A DNA stretch of 64,000 nucleotides, taken from contig NZ_AP022569.1 in the NCBI RefSeq assembly GCF_010727945.1, positions 682,001 to 746,000 of the forward strand, given 5' to 3'. Of the stretch, positions 61,179 to 64,000 are shown in pieces. The position numbers and the translations under genes are program-made. Origin of the DNA: Mycobacterium cookii (GTDB lineage: Bacteria > Actinomycetota > Actinomycetes > Mycobacteriales > Mycobacteriaceae). How positions within the stretch are numbered: the stretch's first letter is position 1; each line of letters begins with the position of its first letter. The notes under the pieces are model-generated. The model made no database searches. It was not told the origin of the DNA and was given only the letters and a program-made list of their open reading frames with translations.

Positions 61179-62098
61179 CTCGTGAGCGCACCGTCCTTCT
61201 CGTCGTGCACACCGGACGAGAAGAAGCCACCGAGACCGCACGACGGGTCGAAAAAGTGTTGCACGACAACGGTATTGGCCTTCGCGTGTTGTCAGCCGAA
61301 GCGGTGGACCGCGGTCCGCTGCATCTGGCCCCCGACGATATGCGCGCGCTGGGTGTCGACATCGAGGTCGTCGACGCCGACCCGGACGCCGGTCAGGGCT
61401 GCGAGCTGGTCATCGGCCTCGGCGGCGACGGCACATTCCTGCGCGCCGCGGAACTGGCCCGCAACGCCGAGATCCCGGTGCTGGGCATCAATCTCGGCCG
61501 GATCGGCTTCCTGGCCGAAGCCGAGACGGAGGCGATCGACAGCGTGCTCGACCATGTGGTCGCGCGCACCTACAACATCGAAGAACGACTCACCCTCGAC
61601 ATCGCGGTGTGGTTCAGGGGCGAGGTGCTGTCCCGCGGCTGGGCGCTGAACGAAGTCAGCTTGGAAAAGGGTCCGCGGCTCGGGGTGCTCGGGGTGGTCC
61701 TCGAGGTCGACGGCCGGCCGGTGTCGACGTTCGGCTGTGACGGCGTGCTGGTGTCCACGCCCACCGGCTCCACGGCCTACGCGTTCTCCGCGGGCGGGCC
61801 CATCCTGTGGCCGGATCTCGAGGCGTTGTTGGTGGTACCCAACAACGCTCACGCTTTGTTCGCCCGACCGATGGTCACCAGTCCCGACGCGCGGATCGCG
61901 ATCGAAATCGAGGCCGACGGACACGACGCCCTGGTGTTCTGCGACGGCCGCCGGGAGATGTTGGTGCCGGCAGGTGCACGGCTGGAAGTGCGCCGCTGCG
62001 ACGTGTCGGTCAAATGGGCACGGCTGGACAGCGCGCCGTTCACCGACCGCCTGGTGCGTAAATTCCGGCTGCCGGTCACCGGTTGGCGCGGACGGTAA
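61175..62098 (+). CDS. nadK: NAD kinase
   Basis: A 307-residue ATP/polyphosphate NAD kinase making NADP. The [12 protein letters not shown] motif, [22 protein letters not shown] and the C-terminal [17 protein letters not shown] block are all present. The ATG overlaps the tlyA stop. It is also coupled to recN, which begins two bases after the stop, in the conserved tlyA-nadK-recN order. Confidence 0.96.
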   Translation: MTRERTVLLVVHTGREEATETARRVEKVLHDNGIGLRVLSAEAVDRGPLHLAPDDMRALGVDIEVVDADPDAGQGCELVIGLGGDGTFLRAAELARNAEIPVLGINLGRIGFLAEAETEAIDSVLDHVVARTYNIEERLTLDIAVWFRGEVLSRGWALNEVSLEKGPRLGVLGVVLEVDGRPVSTFGCDGVLVSTPTGSTAYAFSAGGPILWPDLEALLVVPNNAHALFARPMVTSPDARIAIEIEADGHDALVFCDGRREMLVPAGARLEVRRCDVSVKWARLDSAPFTDRLVRKFRLPVTGWRGR

Positions 62099-62100
62099 CG

Positions 62101-63873
62101 GTGCTCAGTGAGATTCGGATCGAGTCGTTGGGCGCCATCAGCGCCGCAACGGCCGAATTCGGCAGCGGTCTCACGGTTTTGACGGGGGAGACCGGAACGG
62201 GCAAGACCATGGTGGTGACCGGGCTGCATCTGCTCGGCGGGGCCCGCGCCGACGCCAACCGGGTTCGCTCGGGAGCTGAGCGGGCAATCGTCGAAGGTCG
62301 CTTCAGCACTGGTGATCTCGACGATAAAGCGGCGACGCAGATCGACGAGATGCTGGATGCCTCCGGCGCCGAGCGCGACGAGGACGGCAGCATCATCGCG
62401 CTGCGCTCGGTCAGCCGCGACGGTCCGTCCCGGGCCTACCTCGGTGGACGCAGCGTGCCCGCCAAATCGCTCAGCGAGTTCACCACCGAGCTACTCACTC
62501 TGCACGGGCAGAACGATCAGCTGCGGCTGATGCGCCCCGATGAGCAACGCGGCGCCCTGGACCGGTTCGCGGCCGTTGGTGCCAAGCTGGAGCGCTACCG
62601 CAAGCTGCGCGACGCGTGGCAGTCGGCGCGACGCGACCTCGCCGACCGAAGCGATCGGGCTCGCGAGTTGGCGCAGGAGGCCGATCGGCTGAAGTTCGCG
62701 CTGCACGAGATCGACGCCGTCGATCCGGCGCCCGGCGAAGACGATGCGCTGGTTGCCGACATTCGCCGGCTCTCGGAGTTGGACGCGCTGCGCGAGGCGG
62801 CGTCCGGGGCGCGCGCTGCGTTGTCCGGTGCGGCAGAGGACACCGCAGATCCGGCCGGCCTGGCCGCGTCGGCGGCGGACGGTGTCGCGCGAGCAAAATC
62901 CGCACTGGAGTCGACGGATGACGCCACGCTGCGGGGCTTGGCCGGTCAGCTCGGTGAGGCGTTGGCGGTGGTCGGCGACGTCGCGCGCGAGCTCGGCGGA
63001 TATCTGGGCGAGCTGCCGGCTGACGCCAGCACATTGGACGCCAAGCTCGCCCGCCAAGCCGAGCTGCGCACGCTCACCCGCAAGTACGCAGCAGACATCG
63101 ACGGCGTGCTGCAGTGGTCTGGCGAAGCGCGAGATCGGCTGGCGCACTTGGATGTTTCCGAGGAGGCGCTGGCCGGTCTGCAGCAGCGGGTCGACGATCT
63201 CGCCATGCAATTAGCCAGTGCGGCAACCGAACTCAGCAAGGCACGCGGCCAGGCCGCCAAGCGACTGGCCAAGGACGTCACTGGTGAGTTGTCCGGGTTG
63301 GCGATGGCCGACGCCGAGTTCACCATCACCGTGTCGACCATGCCGGCGGCCGCCGACGATCCCGCGGCGCTGACGCTCGCCTCGGGTACCCGGGCGCACG
63401 CCGGCGGTGACGGCGTCGACCAGGTCGAGTTCGGTTTCGCCGCGCACCGGGGCACGACGGTGCTGCCGTTGTCCAAGAGCGCCTCGGGCGGTGAACTGTC
63501 GCGGGTAATGCTCGCGCTCGAGGTCGTGCTCACCGCGTCGATGGCCGGCACCACGATGGTGTTCGACGAAGTCGACGCGGGGGTCGGCGGCCGCGCGGCA
63601 GTACAGATCGGCCGGCGGCTGGCGCGGCTGGCCCGCAATCGTCAGGTCATTGTCGTGACGCACCTGCCGCAGGTCGCCGCCTACGCCGACGTGCACCTGA
63701 TGGTCGACAGCAACGGACCCAAGGGCGCCAGCGGGGTGCGGCGTCTCGACGGCGATGACCGGGTTGCCGAACTGGCCAGAATGCTGGCCGGGCTGGGTGA
63801 TTCGGATACCGCGCGCGCACATGCCCGTGAACTTCTCGAGGCCGCCGACTGTGACCGGATTGCGACCTCGTAA
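62101..63873 (+). CDS. recN: DNA repair protein RecN
   Basis: A 590-residue SMC-like ATPase involved in double-strand break repair. I chose the GTG at 62101, giving LSEIRIESLGAI, the usual N-terminus. Walker A is GETGTGKTM, the Q-loop region LLTLHGQNDQLRL, then two coiled-coil arms (residues about 165-390), signature SASGGELSRVMLALE, Walker B MVFDEVDAGVGG and the H-loop VTHLPQVAAYADVH. Confidence 0.95.
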   Translation: MLSEIRIESLGAISAATAEFGSGLTVLTGETGTGKTMVVTGLHLLGGARADANRVRSGAERAIVEGRFSTGDLDDKAATQIDEMLDASGAERDEDGSIIALRSVSRDGPSRAYLGGRSVPAKSLSEFTTELLTLHGQNDQLRLMRPDEQRGALDRFAAVGAKLERYRKLRDAWQSARRDLADRSDRARELAQEADRLKFALHEIDAVDPAPGEDDALVADIRRLSELDALREAASGARAALSGAAEDTADPAGLAASAADGVARAKSALESTDDATLRGLAGQLGEALAVVGDVARELGGYLGELPADASTLDAKLARQAELRTLTRKYAADIDGVLQWSGEARDRLAHLDVSEEALAGLQQRVDDLAMQLASAATELSKARGQAAKRLAKDVTGELSGLAMADAEFTITVSTMPAAADDPAALTLASGTRAHAGGDGVDQVEFGFAAHRGTTVLPLSKSASGGELSRVMLALEVVLTASMAGTTMVFDEVDAGVGGRAAVQIGRRLARLARNRQVIVVTHLPQVAAYADVHLMVDSNGPKGASGVRRLDGDDRVAELARMLAGLGDSDTARAHARELLEAADCDRIATS

Positions 63874-63975
63874 GCGTATAGATGCTGTTGCAGATGTGAC
63901 AAGATATAACTTCTGAGGCTGTTGTTACGGCGCGCCTCCCCGCACGATCTCGGGTTGCCCGACAGAATCGCCCCC

Positions 63976-64000
63976 ATGAGCGTCACCACCACACTGTCAG
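63976..64000 (+). CDS. Possible start of a further gene, truncated
   Basis: An ATG at 63976 opens a frame (MSVTTTLS) that runs to the window edge. Only eight codons are visible. H37Rv has Rv1697 (SteA-like) in this place, but the N-terminus seen here does not resemble what I recall for it. The 102-base gap after recN has an AT-rich TATAAC at 63905-63910 that could be part of a promoter. Confidence 0.3.

Overview
The window is high-GC actinobacterial DNA from a Mycobacterium-type genome. From memory of H37Rv, its gene order follows M. tuberculosis Rv1635c to Rv1696: mannosyltransferase, universal stress protein, uvrA, lysX, infC-rpmI-rplT, tsnR, a class III cyclase, pheST, argCJBDFRGH, the Rv1683-type lipase/AMP-binding fusion, mpg, tyrS, tlyA, nadK and recN. 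A complete rRNA operon sits directly behind tyrS, which I recall as the location of rrnB in two-operon mycobacteria. Its 16S gene nevertheless carries a long helix 18 of the kind usually seen in slow growers or the M. terrae group. I cannot name the species.

Layout. 1-6654: start of a polyprenyl-linked mannosyltransferase, a universal stress protein, a cluster not in this place in H37Rv (SDR, SnoaL-like, SDR, an orphan Hsp70, an acyltransferase) and a metallo-beta-lactamase-fold hydrolase. 6655-16311: uvrA behind a PafBC-type damage promoter, an AlkZ-like winged-helix protein, two small conserved proteins, a membrane esterase and the fused lysX. 16312-18772: the infC-rpmI-rplT-tsnR translation operon with a leader terminator and an AUC-started infC. 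18786-27107: an MpaB-like oxygenase, an adenylyl cyclase, a rhomboid-like protein, and a coupled pair made of an M1 metallopeptidase and a 1313-residue Pls/PosA-type single-module NRPS whose adenylation pocket reads as lysine-like. 27264-39277: pheST and the arginine operon, with overlapping ARG boxes before argC. 39306-46884: a membrane GGDEF-EAL protein, an intact ABC-F ATPase, the lipase/AMP-binding fusion and a Trm112-like protein. 46850-50514: a TetR-regulated ABC exporter and a YtrA-type GntR/membrane protein pair. 50594-52536: mpg and tyrS. 52537-58103: rRNA promoter, leader, 16S, 23S, 5S and terminator. 58317-64000: TPR-like protein, glycerol-3-phosphate phosphatase, a small protein apparently started at ATT, tlyA, nadK, recN and the first codons of another gene.

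Most genes are housekeeping: arginine synthesis, aminoacylation of Phe, Tyr and Lys, ribosome synthesis and rRNA modification, and DNA repair. Many are packed in operons with ATGA or GTGA overlaps. The most unusual locus is the Pls/PosA-like NRPS plus M1 peptidase, which may make and process a lysine homopolymer or a related isopeptide. Other points of interest are two copies of a 46-bp element that places a Shine-Dalgarno sequence before argR and before the ATT-started gene, a GGDEF domain lacking a metal-binding aspartate, and a 34-bp operator-like palindrome across the exporter start codon.
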